Source of the DNA: Pholis gunnellus
Lineage: Eukaryota > Chordata > Actinopteri > Perciformes > Pholidae
Direction of reading: 5' to 3'
DNA: 64,000 nucleotides
NCBI GenBank assembly: GCA_910591455.2
Contig: OU342819.1
Coordinates: forward strand, 4,649,001 to 4,713,000
The translations under genes were made by a program, and so were the position numbers. Shown piece after piece: positions 25,699 through 37,185 of this stretch (positions are counted from its first letter, which is position 1; each line of letters begins with the position of its first letter). The notes under the pieces were generated by a model. It was not told the origin of the DNA and made no database searches. It was given only the letters and a program-made list of their open reading frames with translations.

Positions 25699-26290
25699 AG
25701 AGGAAATGATATAAGCACCAAACGGCTTTACTAACCAGTTCATGACTTCTCTGACTGTTTGCAGATCATGATTTAACAGTGACAGTAAAATACTTTGTGG
25801 TCACATTAATCCACAACACAACCCACATTGAGCCCCTTTTTGTTGCCTTTAAAAACAGCCACACCAGGAGTTTTGCATGTTTATCCAATTTACAACAACA
25901 AACCACATCTACTTTACATCGCTGCTCACCATTTTCCAAACCATGTTATTGTATTTTAGAGATGTAAAGAGTTAGGACAACTATTGGGTTGATATGAAAA
26001 TCCCCCAAAAAAAGAATATGATATCTTCTCGCACCATGAAAAGCAGGTTTCAATAGACGTGTCTGTGACTTTCATGATAGACAAAACTAAATAATACGAT
26101 TGCTTGGAATGATCCAAAAAATCAGCATAGTGTGAATTTGACACATATAAATTGTACATGAACTCTGGTTATTAAGATCTAAACTTTCACTTGAATGCTC
26201 CTTTTTAAAAAAAAAAAAACAAGAACAATGGTGAAATGGTACAAGGAGAAGGGAGCACAGAGACTAAACATATGAGGAAAGGAGGGTGAT
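25699..26290. other. Spacer, no gene
   Basis: No exon, RNA gene or recognisable transposon was seen. An A-tract of 13 lies at about 26207-26219. Confidence 0.45.
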
Positions 26291-26698
26291 AACGAGGGAC
26301 ATGTGACAGCAACGAGGGACAGGTCAAGGTACATTACATTAGTCATTTAGCAGACGATTTTATCCAAAGCGACTTACAATTCAGATTCTATCACATTCAT
26401 ACACGTAGGCACAGCTACGTTAGCAATTTTGGGATTAAGTGTCTTGCTCAAGGACACATCGACATGCGATTAGAGGAGCCGGGGATCGAACCCCAGACCC
26501 TCTGATTGAAGGACGCTCTGCTCGCCACAATTGCCCCATAAGGTAATGAGCGACATGTGACGGTAGCGAGCGACAGGTGACGGTAACGAGGGACAGGTGA
26601 CGGTAACGAGGGACAGGTGATGTAACGAGGGACAGGTGACTAACGAGGGACAGGTGACTGTAACGAGGGACAGGTGACTGTAACGAGGGACAGGTGAA
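26291..26698. repeat. 20-bp minisatellite (GTAACGAGGGACAGGTGACG) split by a SINE
   Basis: Two units lie at 26291-26327 and about eight more at 26545-26698. They are variants of TAACGAGGGACAGGTGAC(T/G)G with length changes in the last few bases. The interruption is the SINE at 26332-26539. Confidence 0.85.
26332..26539 (-). mobile_element. tRNA-derived SINE, V-SINE/HAmo-like, minus strand
   Basis: Read on the minus strand it has a Pol III A-box-like TGGCGAGCAGAGCGTC (about 26513-26528) and a B box GGGGTTCGATCCCC (26481-26494). The conserved TTGAGCAAGACACTTAATCC core follows, then a tail GTCGCTTTGGATAAAATCGT plus CTGCTAAATG shared with L2-type LINEs. A 6-bp duplication AAGGTA flanks it (26326-26331 and 26540-26545). 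Confidence 0.75.
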
Positions 26699-27725
26699 AA
26701 CAATCAGGGCAGAGCAGACAATCACACACAATTAATGTTCTCTAACAAAGGAGGTGAAGAGTATCACAATGAAACAGGAAACACTAAACATGAATGAATT
26801 ACCTGAAACATAACAAACAGAAGACCCAAAACCCAGAAGACAAAATCCTCAACTGATCTTCTAAAATAGCAACACTGTCCAGTCTTAACAAAAAGTCAGA
26901 GGGCATGGAGCTACACAGTCACAGTCCGGCTCTCAAGACGTTCAGCGCATTTACCCCAAAGTCAAAAAGAAATCTTCAAAAGCTACACATAGTGGCTTAA
27001 TGGACTAATAAACAACATTCAGAGCTTTAATATAGCAGCTAACAGCTATTGTTTGTGTAAAGATATAATGGAGTAATGTCTACCTGAGCGGAGAATGAAG
27101 GCCTTCTCTCTCTGTGTGTGTGTGTTGTTCTCCGAGTTTCGCCATTCTTTTTTACATTTTACATAGGGCCAGTGGTCTATGCTTTTAGTGCACATGAGCG
27201 TGCACATGAGCGTGCACCATCTGGCTAGCTTGTGGCCACAACTCTGCTCTCATACAGCGGTTACACCTGGCTGGTAACCTGGTCATCGCTGCAGCCTAGC
27301 ACCCATCCGCTGGTTTCCCCTAAGGGTAAACACTGTTAGCTCTGTCAGCACGTTTGCTGTAGTTTTTACTGTTAGCGCTGTTAGCACCAATAGCGAAGAG
27401 CCTTGTTGTCACCATGTTGAGAGCCGTGGAGATGCAATTTAAAATGTCCCCGATCTGGAATTATGCACATAAATGGAGTACATTAAAACAAGTTTACCTT
27501 CAAACAGGGTGTACATGTGCACTGTGTGAGCACGTGAACAAGTTGTTTTTTTGTCTCAAGTGACAGTGTCCTAATAATAATATTATGTTATCATTATAAT
27601 TATTTTAGCATCTTTGAAATTATTGTAATGACACCATTTCATATTCTCTACATATTTTTATAACAATGGAGGCAAGTGTGTAACTGGTGTCATTATTGAT
27701 GACAACTGATTTTCTGCACACATTT
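26699..27725. other. Spacer 3' of apoE, no gene
   Basis: I looked for a small apoC-type gene, as expected beside apoE, and saw none. The sequence has GTTAGC-rich stretches (27330-27400) but no recognisable element. Confidence 0.4.
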
Positions 27726-27731
27726 TTTATT
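27726..27731 (-). terminator. apoe: Polyadenylation signal of apoE
   Basis: AATAAA on the minus strand, about 140 nt after the apoE stop codon, a normal distance for this compact gene family. Confidence 0.65.
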
Positions 27732-27869
27732 GATGGGCCTTCGGTGACACTGAGACATACAGACTGTGTTGGACATTTGTGATGAAACAAAGAGATCTTT
27801 AATCATGAAACCGTTTCTGGAGGTGGTTTTGGTGCAGAAAGTGACGGATAAACAGACTGATTACAGGTT

Positions 27870-30128
27870 TCACATGTTATCGGTGAACAGGGAGACTAAA
27901 GGCTGAAACCAGCTCTTCAGCTCCTCCAACTTGTCGTCCAGGGTGGATCGCAGGTCTTCGGCGGTCTTCTCGAAGCGCTCCTTGATGTCCTCGGCCCTGG
28001 TCTGAATCTTATCCTTCATGTTCTCCGCCTGCGACTCCAGCAGATTGTTCAGGGTGGAGATCTTGTCCTGGGCGTTGTCACGCACCTGAGCAAAGTAAGG
28101 GTCCAAACGCACCCTCACGTCCTCCATGTTGTTCGAGGATGTGGATTGGACCTCCTCAAAGAAGGCAGCGACGCGTCTGGGGCGAAGAGTGAAGAAAAAG
28201 ATTCAAACACACTGTAAGATTTATCACAGAAGACGTGATTTAGTATCAAAACATAGATTAGGACAAAGTATTTGGGGAAGCATCTACGAAATGAAAAGAT
28301 TTAAAGTTTGGCTGGTAAAGGTTAGAGAAACTATCTGGACAGAGTTCCCCATCGACCTCCAGCAAACGCCTCCCTGCTCCAGTGGGTCTCGCTCACCTCT
28401 TGATGTCCTCCGTGTCCTTGTCGAGGCGCTTCTTCAGTTTACGGGTGTAGGCCGAGACCCTGACACTGACGTCGTCGACGTTCTGCTCCATCATGGTCTG
28501 CAGCTCCTCGCCGTACTTCTCCATCTGCTCCCGGCCCTCGCTCATGTGATCGCCCAGTTTGTCGGTCAGCCTCTGCAGGTCTCTGCCCAGGCTCTCTGCA
28601 GCGTCCTGGGTGAAGGGTGCCAGCTTGGTCAGCAGGTCCTCCTTGTACGTGGCCAGCTCGGACATGCTGTCCTGGATCAGGGTGCTGTTGGCAGGGGGCG
28701 AGGCGGATGAGGTTCAGAATTATTTGTTGGTGGTATTTGTGAAATATTTTAGAACCAAAGGGGGTCAAGAGCAAGCAAAGGCCTTTATTAAAGGTAAGAT
28801 AGGAGCTGTGTTTGTACTGAGCCAACTCATGTCCAATAAATCAATGCAAAACTCTCTGGATTTTAACTGAAGATTCGGAGAGAAGAGTCAATAGTGGCTG
28901 GGACTAAACCAATAAAAGTGCACATGAGAAGTCAGAGACGTGGACTTGAGACCAGGTTGTACCATACATGTGTCGCCACACTGACACGCGCTGATTATTA
29001 ACCTCCTCGCACTCGGCTGAGGACATAATGTGTGTTGTGTAACCAAGCAGAGGTCTGAAAACAACATTGAGCTGATGTTTTTCCAACTCACTCCAACAGG
29101 TCAGACAAGGAGGCAAAAAGTCAGATAAATAATGGTTGGTCCTCGTCACAGTGTTTAGAGGTATTTTAGATAGAAATACCACGATCAAAAAATAATCCAT
29201 CAAGAGAAAAAGTCCTGGTTTACATCTAGTTGTGGAGTGTGATATTTGTACTGTCCTGGAATAGATTTGAAATGTTTCCTTGAGAAAGTGCAGATTAAAA
29301 CACTCATAACATGACAAATAAGACCTGCAGCAGTCCGTCAGAGCAGGTATGGGTATTTATCGCACACAGGATCAAATATTCACACAAAGGTCAAAGGTGC
29401 AAATAAACCGATATATCACTCTGATAGCTTTCCATCGCTGTGAAATGAACTCACTCCAGTTCTCGGCTGATCTCCGAGCTCTTGATGTCCTTCACCACTT
29501 CGTCGGCCTTCGAGTTCAGGTCCGCGAAGTAATTGTTGATCTTGTCGACCGCTTCCTCCCAGGGCTTCTTCCACTCGTCCTGAGGCACATGTCTGGCATG
29601 GCAGCCTGTACGTTTTGGACGGAGATGAACAAACTCAGATATTCGCTTCAGACAAATCTTTGAAGTGGGAAAACAAAACAAGACGGGAGACCCTACGGAT
29701 GAAACACTTTCTTCGAATAAATATAAATAAGTGTTATTTCATTTAAGGATTTCTCTTCACCTCTGAAGGACAAACCACTTGATCTGGGTCTGGGACCCAT
29801 ATTTGGACTACATGGACACTGAGGAGTCCAAAGACAGATTTGAGATATTTAGACTGGATGACCTGCATATCGGCCCACTGCTCACCTGTTCAGACTGTCA
29901 TTCACTGTAATAGCTCCTTTTGCTTCCTTTGTAATATTATTATATACTTTCTATTATTATTAGTAGTAGCAGTAGTACTGGTAGTAGTACAAATAGTCTG
30001 AAATCTTTCAAACTCACACTAAATGAAGCCTGTCGACTGTGTTTTCAAAATAAAAAGTGTCACTAAGAAGACATTTTGGACTCACCTGATAGGACAGCCA
30101 GCACACAGATTACAGCAAAGACCCTCAT
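27870..30128 (-). CDS. apoe: Apolipoprotein E, complete coding region in 4 exons
   Basis: Secreted lipid-binding protein of plasma lipoproteins and ligand of LDL-receptor-family receptors. Exons on the minus strand: 30128-30086, 29605-29455, 28684-28397 and 28176-27870; all GT-AG, phases 1, 2, 2, total 262 aa. The signal peptide MRVFAVICVLAVLSG is split by the first intron, as in other exchangeable apolipoproteins. The mature N-terminus CHARHVPQDEW leads into amphipathic helices. The basic cluster YTRKLKKRLDKD (about 144-155) matches the receptor- and heparin-binding helix and is nearly identical to what I recall of zebrafish ApoEb (TYTRKLKKRLNKD). The last exon gives long heptad-like helices ending FTDNM. 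It lies beside two apoA-IV genes. Nothing appears broken. Confidence 0.92.
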
Positions 30129-30366
30129 GATGATAGCTGAAATATCATATAATAAAGAGGTTAAAATGAAACTCAGGTTTACGGGAAACTCAGTAGTTTT
30201 CTTACAGAAAGCTAAAATTTTCACCCATTGAACATTAATTTCAAGACTTGAAAAAAAACAACAGATGCAATGAATCATCACGACTTTTTCTTTTAATCAA
30301 ACTCTTTAGACATTTCGTAAAAACTACAAGACCAACGATCTGTTTAAGAAAAGCTGTGAGACTTAC

Positions 30367-30426
30367 CTCAGTGATCCAGATCCGTGTGACTGTGGAACTG
30401 ACTGAGCTTGTCACTCAGTATTTATA
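30367..30426 (-). promoter_or_regulatory. apoe: apoE core promoter and 5' UTR exon
   Basis: A TATA box TATAAATA lies at 30426-30419 on the minus strand. About 50-60 nt downstream is a clean donor (CTGAG|GTAAGT, exon base 30367), which fits a roughly 30-nt non-coding first exon. The next acceptor, TTTCAG, lies about 10 nt before the ATG at 30128. Confidence 0.65.
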
Positions 30427-30429
30427 CAG

Positions 30430-31115
30430 TTCAGGTGGCTTTAATGCGATCCAATAAATGCCAGGAGGAATCGATGACTTGCGTCCGAAGTTCCCATCAT
30501 GAACTGCGTTGTTGTCATCTTTTATTGCTGTGTGTGTGTGTGTGTGCGTGTGTGAGTGTGTTGTTTAGGCTCCACGTCGCACAATGAAAGTACACATGCA
30601 AGCACAGGTCAAACATTTGGAACACCCAAAATATCTGATCAGAGTTTGCATGCGGTCAAGGCCTCTGGATCCCCAGTGGGACAGTTTAATTTAACAGTTT
30701 CACACAGTTCCTGAAATGAAATGCAGTGCAGTTTATTTGCAAATGGTCCATAGTCTGCTTTAACAACCGCTGCCAGCATTTATACAACTTCTATAACCTT
30801 TCACACAGATTGGGGTAATCAATGAAACACTTTATTGTCTGTAAGTGTGGAAATGTACTTTTGGCCCAAACAGACATGACATTGACAAGCATCAGATGAT
30901 GCGTTGGCACTGTATGAGTGCTTTCAGTGCTTTAATATGTAAAAGTTAAATGTTGTTGACTCAGGCAGTGGATCCTGACCTGGGGGGGTTATGAGATGAA
31001 AAGAAGCATAGAAAAGAAGAAGAAAGAAATGTCCTCTCACACAAAATCTTCTACTGGATAATGATTTGAATAAAAGTAGAAAATCCAACCAGTGACAAGG
31101 AATCACAAGTAGATA
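30430..31115. other. Spacer upstream of apoE
   Basis: Contains a TG microsatellite at about 30530-30560. No gene was seen. Regulatory sequence for apoE may lie here but nothing is decisive. Confidence 0.4.
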
Positions 31116-31720
31116 TTGCTTTATTTTGGCGGGTCACAAGCCAAAAAGGTTGTATTAAGGAAACAAGCTTGTGTTGTAGTAGTGAACAGTTTTAAGTTCC
31201 TGAGAATCGGCATCACAGACCACCTGACATGGTCATCACACATCTCCATCCTGGTCAAATTTCTTAAGGAAAATGAAGACGGGAAAATTCCTGTGCCAAG
31301 TTCTTGTAAACTCTTACAAAGTAGAGAGCATCCTGAGTGGAAACATTACAAACTGCGATGGGATGTGCACAGGCACGGGACAGGAGGGCCCCGCAGAACA
31401 TCATTGGTACCCATCTACGGAGCATCAGCGGTATTGGTGACAAGAGGTGCCCGCAAAAGAGCCCAGAGGATATTAAAAGACAACACCCAACCACAGCCAC
31501 GGCCTGTTCACCCTGCTGACATCTGGCAAGAGATAGTGAAGTAACAGCTGCTGCACCACCAGACTTCAGAGGAGCGTCTTTCCTCAGCCTGTGGAACTCC
31601 TAAATTCCTCCCCCCACCCTCCACATATAATATTGTTTGTTTTGTTTGTCTGACGCCTCAAATTGGGGCGTTTTGGTGCACAACCCTTTTGTGCTTTGAC
31701 AATAAATAACCTTGTAACCC
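31116..31720 (+). mobile_element. Relic 3' end of a non-LTR retrotransposon (LINE)
   Basis: The translated fragments FKFLRIGITDHLTWSSHIS, then RRAPQNIIGTHL and RAQRILKDNTQP, match in order the C-terminal region downstream of the reverse transcriptase in Rex/L2-type LINEs, but in different frames. The element has therefore suffered several frameshifts. The 3' end CTTTTGTGCTTTGACAATAA is typical of such LINE tails. It sits between apoE and apoA-IV and is inactive. Confidence 0.7.
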
Positions 31721-32397
31721 TTGTAATTTGACAATGCTTTTATTTGCTTAAAAATGAAAGACTTTTGCAACACTGGTTGTTTCCAGAGTTTTTGGTAATA
31801 CTGTACTGTCATTATCATTAGGAAGTTAAAGTGGGAAAATTATTAACATTCATTATTAATATATGTATATTTAATCCAGATGTTTTTCGACTTCTTTTTG
31901 GTGATTTTAGTTTTTCCCCCTCGGCTGGAACTATTTTGGCAAATGCTATTCATTGCTTGATGCACTTTTCATCCAGCACGCTCTCTGTCTGTGTTACTGC
32001 TCGGCCTTTCTGTGATTGATGATTTGCTGAACAGCAGCCACTGCGGCCAAAAACGCTGCAATGATGAGACAGCAGGAAAATACTGAGAAGCAGCTTAACA
32101 ATTGCACAAGTAGAGCAGAGTTGTAAAGTCAACAATCTGACTCATTGATGTTACAGTTCACAGCGACATCTATTTAAAGCTTGCAAACCCCTGAGAGTAT
32201 TGATTTGAGCAAGTGTGTGTTTCCCTGCTTATAAATTCAACTTTTCATTCAAAAAGTGACATAAACTTGCTTTAATATATGTGAGATTGTCTTTGTCGAA
32301 GAAAATGTGGACAGACATAGTTGCATCCCTGGATTTATAGCTCTGTTTTGAACTGATGAATGCAAAGAAAGTGAAAACATAAAATACATTTAAGCTA
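31721..32397. other. Spacer, no gene
   Basis: No recognisable exon or element. Confidence 0.4.
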
Positions 32398-32403
32398 TTT
32401 ATT
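32398..32403 (-). terminator. apoa4: Polyadenylation signal of apoA-IV copy 1
   Basis: AATAAA on the minus strand about 165 nt after the stop codon. Confidence 0.6.
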
Positions 32404-32564
32404 GTTGTTTTACAGATGAAAACTTACAGTGAACAGTAACACAATAGAGGAAATATTGACATCAATCCTTTTTGAGTATCTTTCATCCACATAAAAACAT
32501 AGAAAACGAGGTATTGCACTTTTGCATCTGTCCCATAAACTCAGTAGAGATATTAGTCCATTTA

Positions 32565-33599
32565 CTAGGTCGTCTTACTGAAAGACTCCCACAGAGCGTT
32601 CAGCTGCCACTTCAGGAGCTGGCTGTCATTGTCCAGCTTGGCCCTCAGCTCCTCTCCTCTTTGAGAAAGGTTCTGCTGGATCTCCTGGGTTTTCTGGTTC
32701 AGCTGGGTCTCGAAGCTCTGGGTCAGGGGGACCATGCTCCTCTGGAACTCCTCCAGGCTCTGCTCCATCTTCTGCTTGAGCTCCTCGGTGTAGGGGACCA
32801 TCTGGGCCTGCAGCTGGTTCACGCTCTTATCCAGCTGCACCTTCAGCTCCTGGCTCTTCTGCAGCAGGACGGCCTTCAGGGCCTCTGGGTCCATGGCCTC
32901 GGCGTAGGGGGCCGCGTCCCTCTTCAGCTCCTCCACCTGCTTCTGGAGGTCAGCCACCAGCTCCTCGGCGTAGGGCTGCAGGCTGGTTCCCACGGCAGTC
33001 AGGTCCTTCTCGAGACGGGTCTTCAGCTGCTCGGCCTCCTGGGTAAACTTAGACAAGAGGTCCTGGGTCAGAGGAGCCACCTGAGTCCGGAGAGCGTCGG
33101 TGAGCTTGTTGACGGCGTCTGTGCTCTCGGAGATGAGGGTGCTGCAGAGACACAAAGAGAAACCAGTCACGGAAAACTCTTTTTGCTTCTTTATGGATTC
33201 ATCACCCTCTCCAAGCTGATGATCAATAACATGAATGTTATAGTCAGGAATGTCTAATGTTATGTTGAAATAGTTCAAGGCTTTAGTAAAAGCGTCTTCA
33301 TCACTGTGAGACTCTTACTTCACTTCCTTTCCCAGCTCGGACTGCCTGATCTGCTTCAGGGAGTCCTCGGCGGTCGCGGTTGCCTTGGCCACGTAGTCCC
33401 AGAATGCATCTTTCATCATGTCGACCTGTTTCTCGGGCTGGCTTTGCCACACGATGTTGGCATTGCAACCTGCGGACAGAAGAAAGTCAAATGCATCCAT
33501 TGCCACAATGAAAACCTTGAATGATGTTGATTTTCACATAATTTACAAAACTTTCTCACCAGTGAAAACAGCGAGGGCGAGCACCACGAGGACCTTCAT
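32565..33599 (-). CDS. apoa4: Apolipoprotein A-IV, copy 1, complete
   Basis: Intestinal and hepatic exchangeable apolipoprotein of chylomicrons and HDL. Exons on the minus strand: 33599-33560, 33469-33319 and 33141-32565; 255 aa, GT-AG, phases 1 and 2. The signal peptide MKVLVVLALAVFTG precedes mature CNANIVWQSQPEKQVDMMKD and FWDYVAKATATAEDSLKQIR. Exon 3 encodes 22-residue, proline-punctuated amphipathic repeats (APLTQDLL, QPYAEEL, APYAEAM, VPYTEEL, VPLTQSF), the signature of apoA-I/A-IV. Length is typical for fish apoA-IV, which lacks the Gln-rich tail of mammals. It points away from copy 2, and long stretches of exon 3 are identical to it. ApoA-I is less likely because FWDYVAKAT and the MDPEALKAVLLQKS block are what I associate with fish apoA-IV. 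Confidence 0.9.
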
Positions 33600-33693
33600 G
33601 ACTGCGGCTGAGAAGAAACACGCAAAATTAGCTCTTTGTGGTTATTTTTGATACGATGACCTGAAAAGCGACATCGTCCTACCGGTGTCTCAC

Positions 33694-33826
33694 CTGTGTG
33701 GATGCTTACTGTCCAGTCAGTGAGCTCTTGAATACAGAGTGTGTGTGTGTGTGTGTTCTGTACAGCTCATGGCTGAGTATATATAGGCAGCCGAGTCCTA
33801 TAGAGGAAACGCAGGAGCAAAGGTCA
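33694..33826 (-). promoter_or_regulatory. apoa4: apoA-IV copy 1 promoter: HNF4-like site, TATA box, 5' UTR exon
   Basis: On the plus strand CAAAGGTCA (33818-33826) is a direct-repeat-1 type HNF4 motif; it lies about 33 bp upstream of a TATATATA box (33778-33785). A donor CACACAG|GTGAGA ends the non-coding first exon at 33694. A GT microsatellite (33739-33756) falls at or just after the expected transcription start. HNF4 control of apolipoprotein genes is well established; binding here is inference. Confidence 0.55.
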
Positions 33827-33829
33827 CCG

Positions 33830-35960
33830 CTGAGTGCCGTGCTGTCACTGCTGCCGTCACTGCTGCTTCCACATCACAGTAACAGTGGTAACAGTGGACT
33901 ACGACGTCACCACTGTCTGATGAAACCTCATGTAGCGTCTCTCAGAAAGATTTCAGAGCAAGAAATATATATATTTTTATTGAATAATTGATGTATTGTC
34001 TTTATGTGACGCTTTCTGAGAGAGAGAGAGAGATTATAGCAAAACATATTTACAATATAATACCCTTATCATTATGTTACGTCATATTATATTGTATGAT
34101 GATGAGGTTATTCCTATTTTACTCTGTTGCAGTGTGAATACGTTTTGTTTTTTGTTGATTACTCCATTATGGAGTAAACATGAATATTAACCACATGAAT
34201 GCTCTCAGCTTAGATAGAAAGGCTGTTGTTGTCAGAGGTTTTATGGGTCAGTGAATTGGGAACAGGACTTTGATCCAGTTGTGTAATAAGAACTGTGGGT
34301 AATCTCAACTGAAGAATGTTAAGTCTCCTTTTATTCCCTCCCGACAAACTGATAACACAGAGGAGCTAAAGTCTTTCTCCAGGTGAAAATATTGATGAAC
34401 ATCCAACTGTTTTCATGTGACGCACAAAGTAACCATGAAGCCGATTATAAGGTGAGGTGGATGAAGCTGAAGATGTCCCAACACTGTTGAGGGAATACAT
34501 TAAGAACCAAAAGTACATAACAGAAACATGATTTTGACAAATTAATGTATGTTTTTTTTACTCCGGTCCCTCGAAGTGTCTTAGCAAACCACTGTTTACA
34601 ACTCCCCAAATACATTATTATCAATGGTTTTGATTTTACAGGCCTCAACATTACTTTACGGTTTTGGTTCAGTGCTGTCATCAACCTTCATTTAAGCTTC
34701 ATTTAAGCTCTAAAAGCCCACTGTACAACACCTGCTCCCCTTCTAACAGCAGACAGACAGTTAACAGATATATCCCACAGGAGTTAGTGGAGACCAAAAA
34801 CAGAGCTAAAAGAGAGAATAGTAGACTCAAACTCATCAAGTTGACTCAAACGTGACTCCAGCGGGATGCTAACGCTGCTCTGTATCGGCTGGGTGTTTAA
34901 AAACGTGACTGTTTGCCAACACGTTCCTCATACCAACTTTCTAGAGTTTAGCAGGGAGGACTTTTGTAGGCCAACAGGAAGTTAGCATGATTCATGTTAC
35001 AGTAGGCTACATACCAACTATGCTAAAGTTGTTCGTCGAGATGACGTCTCGTAGTCTTTTTAGCCACTTGTTAGCAACATGACACGTAAAGATTCACAGA
35101 AAGGTTATCTACTGACGTATTTTAAATCGTAGAACAAAACGTTAAAATCTCTTAACCTTGTTTTAAATAGCTAAATACCTATTTATACAACATATTGACT
35201 TTGAGACGAGGGAACCGTAAATGCTAAAAGTGAGCTCATTTCCGGGTTCTAGGACACATTCCTTTAGCACTCTAGAAGGTGATTAGGAGCCATTATATCA
35301 GCTCCTGGCCCTGCCCCCAACATGCCAAAAACAATTAATGCCACATTCATTTTGCCATACTCAAAAAAAAAATGTATTTGCTACAACTTGAATATCCATT
35401 ACTGTTGGAAATATATTACTCGAGACCTGGTGAAATCATTGAACAGGACATTTCTTCTTGCAAGAAGGAAACAGAGCTGAAACACAAACAGGTTATACAT
35501 CAAGGCTGCTCAAAGGATGATTTGCATAAAGTCTGGACATCGCTTGGACATTCTTGGATAATTTGTTCTGTCAAGGGTCATCTTATCCTAATCTCGGAAG
35601 ACATCAAGGTTGCAAATCAGCCTACGTATATACTGACGTGAACACAACAGATTTACTATCAACCCTTGACGCCCGGTCACAAGTAAACAAACCGATGAGA
35701 TAGCCATTAAGAAAGACAACTAAGACACTTCATGAAGAACACAGCTGAGAAAGCTTGTGTGACGATTGGTTCATACAAGGACACAGACTTTATGGAACCA
35801 GCTGCTGAGATTACAGTGGCTAAACAAAAACATTAAAGTTTATCCAACAATTAACTCAAGATGCCAGAGAATATGAATCACAGACCAATAAGGCGATGAC
35901 ACATATTATGACCTGGAGTGACAAGAAGCTGTCCAGCGGGGCAAACGGAGAAGGACTTTA
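33830..35960. other. Shared upstream region of the head-to-head apoA-IV genes
   Basis: About 2.2 kb between the two TATA boxes. No coding exon was recognised. Any enhancer shared by the two genes would be expected here. AG repeats lie at 34019-34032. Confidence 0.4.
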
Positions 35961-35974
35961 CCCTTCAGCACGGC

Positions 35975-36060
35975 TATAAAAGGTCTGAACGGACATCTGC
36001 CCAACACAAGCCATCGGACTCAGAGTGAAGAAGAGACAAGCTGCCTCTCTGTAAGGTAAC
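35975..36060 (+). promoter_or_regulatory. apoa4: apoA-IV copy 2 core promoter and 5' UTR exon
   Basis: TATAAAAG at 35975-35982 with GGACTTTACCC about 15 bp upstream, a reverse-orientation HNF4-like motif. The non-coding first exon ends near 36050-36055, where two overlapping donors (TCT|GTAAGG and AAG|GTAACA) are possible. The acceptor CCAACAG (about 36160) precedes the start exon. Confidence 0.6.
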
Positions 36061-36174
36061 ATATTTCAGCATCATTAAAACACTTCATAGCTAAGTTAAG
36101 TGTCAAAGTATAACTTTCAAACTATTTTTTAATTGTGCATTCATTTTCTTTATCCAACAGAGTCAAATTCAATC

Positions 36175-37103
36175 ATGAAGGTACTTGTGGTTCTCGCACT
36201 TTTCTCTGGTGAGTGAATTCTTTCTATGAAATAAAAGGTGAACCACACCTGGTCTGGGTTTCTACTAAAGCCGCCTTTCATCCATAGTCTGCAATGCCAA
36301 CATCCTGTGGCAGGAGCCGCCCAAGAGCAGTCTGGATTTGGTGAAAGATGCTTTCTGGGACTACGTCGCTAAAGCGACACTCACCGCCGAGGACTCCCTG
36401 TCGCAGATTAGACAGTCTGAGCTGGGACAGGAAGTGAAGTAAGCGCAATAAAGAAGCTTAAAGACGTTATAAATATACTACGCGTTTCATTTGAATAACC
36501 TTTCATTTCTCTGTGTCCGTCAGCACCATGATCTCTCATAGCGCTGACACAGTCAATCAGTACACGGTTGCTCTGCGGACTCAGGTGGCTCCTCTGACCC
36601 AGGACTACATGACCCGGTTTTCCCAGGAGGCCGAGCAGCTGAAGGCTCGCCTGGAGCAGGATCTGACCGCCGTGAGCGCCAACCTGAGGCCCTACGCCGA
36701 GGAGCTGGTGGCTGACCTCCAGAAGCAGGTGGAGGAGCTGAAGAAGGACGCGGCCCCCTACGCCGAGGCCATGGACCCAGAGGCCCTGAAGGCCGTCCTG
36801 CTGCAGAAGAGTCTGGAGCTGAAGGGGCAGCTGGATACGCGTGTGAACCAGCTGCAGACCCAGATGGTCCCCTACACCGAGGAGCTCAAGCAGAAGATGG
36901 AGCAGAGCCTGGAGGAGTTCCAGAGGAGCATGGTCCCCCTGACCCAGAGCTTCGAGACCCAGCTGAACCAGAAAACCCAGGAGATCCAGCAGAACCTGGC
37001 TCAAAAAGGAGAGGAGCTGAGGGCCAAGCTGGACGCCAGCGCTCAGGACCTGCAGGCTCAGCTGGCTGCTCTGTGGGAGTCTTTCTCCAAGACCACCCAG
37101 TAA
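36175..37103 (+). CDS. apoa4: Apolipoprotein A-IV, copy 2, complete
   Basis: Exons 36175-36208, 36288-36438 and 36524-37103; 254 aa, GT-AG, the same phases (1, 2) and the same exon 2 length (151 nt) as copy 1. The signal peptide MKVLVVLALFSG is two residues shorter than in copy 1. Mature sequence begins VCNANILWQEPPKSSLDLVK then FWDYVAKATLTAEDSLSQI. The repeats in exon 3 (APLTQDYM, RPYAEEL, APYAEAM, VPYTEEL, VPLTQSF) end in ALWESFSKTTQ. Identity with copy 1 is patchy: the first two exons have diverged, while the 3' half of exon 3 is almost unchanged at the DNA level. Expression is probably intestinal and hepatic by family analogy. Confidence 0.9.
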
Positions 37104-37179
37104 ACGGACGCCTGCACCAGCCTCAAGGCCTCCACACACCAAATATTTATTTAAACTTGACACAATGTATATTTTACGA

Positions 37180-37185
37180 AATAAA
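37180..37185 (+). terminator. apoa4: Polyadenylation signal of apoA-IV copy 2
   Basis: AATAAA about 77 nt after the stop codon. Confidence 0.7.

Noticed and set aside
26699..27725. Search for an apoC-type gene next to apoE
   Set aside because: No small exon with an amphipathic helix and signal peptide in phase was found on either strand.
28126..28710. Long plus-strand frame across apoE exons
   Set aside because: It is antisense to apoE exons 3-4 and reads through an apoE intron; the same codon-usage effect applies.
36408..37163. 251-codon open frame antisense to apoA-IV copy 2 (and a 261-codon one at 32472-33257 antisense to copy 1)
   Set aside because: The sense strand is rich in CTG, CAG and GAG codons whose complements contain no stops. 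The predicted Leu/Gln/His-rich antisense proteins have no splice or start support and mirror the sense gene.
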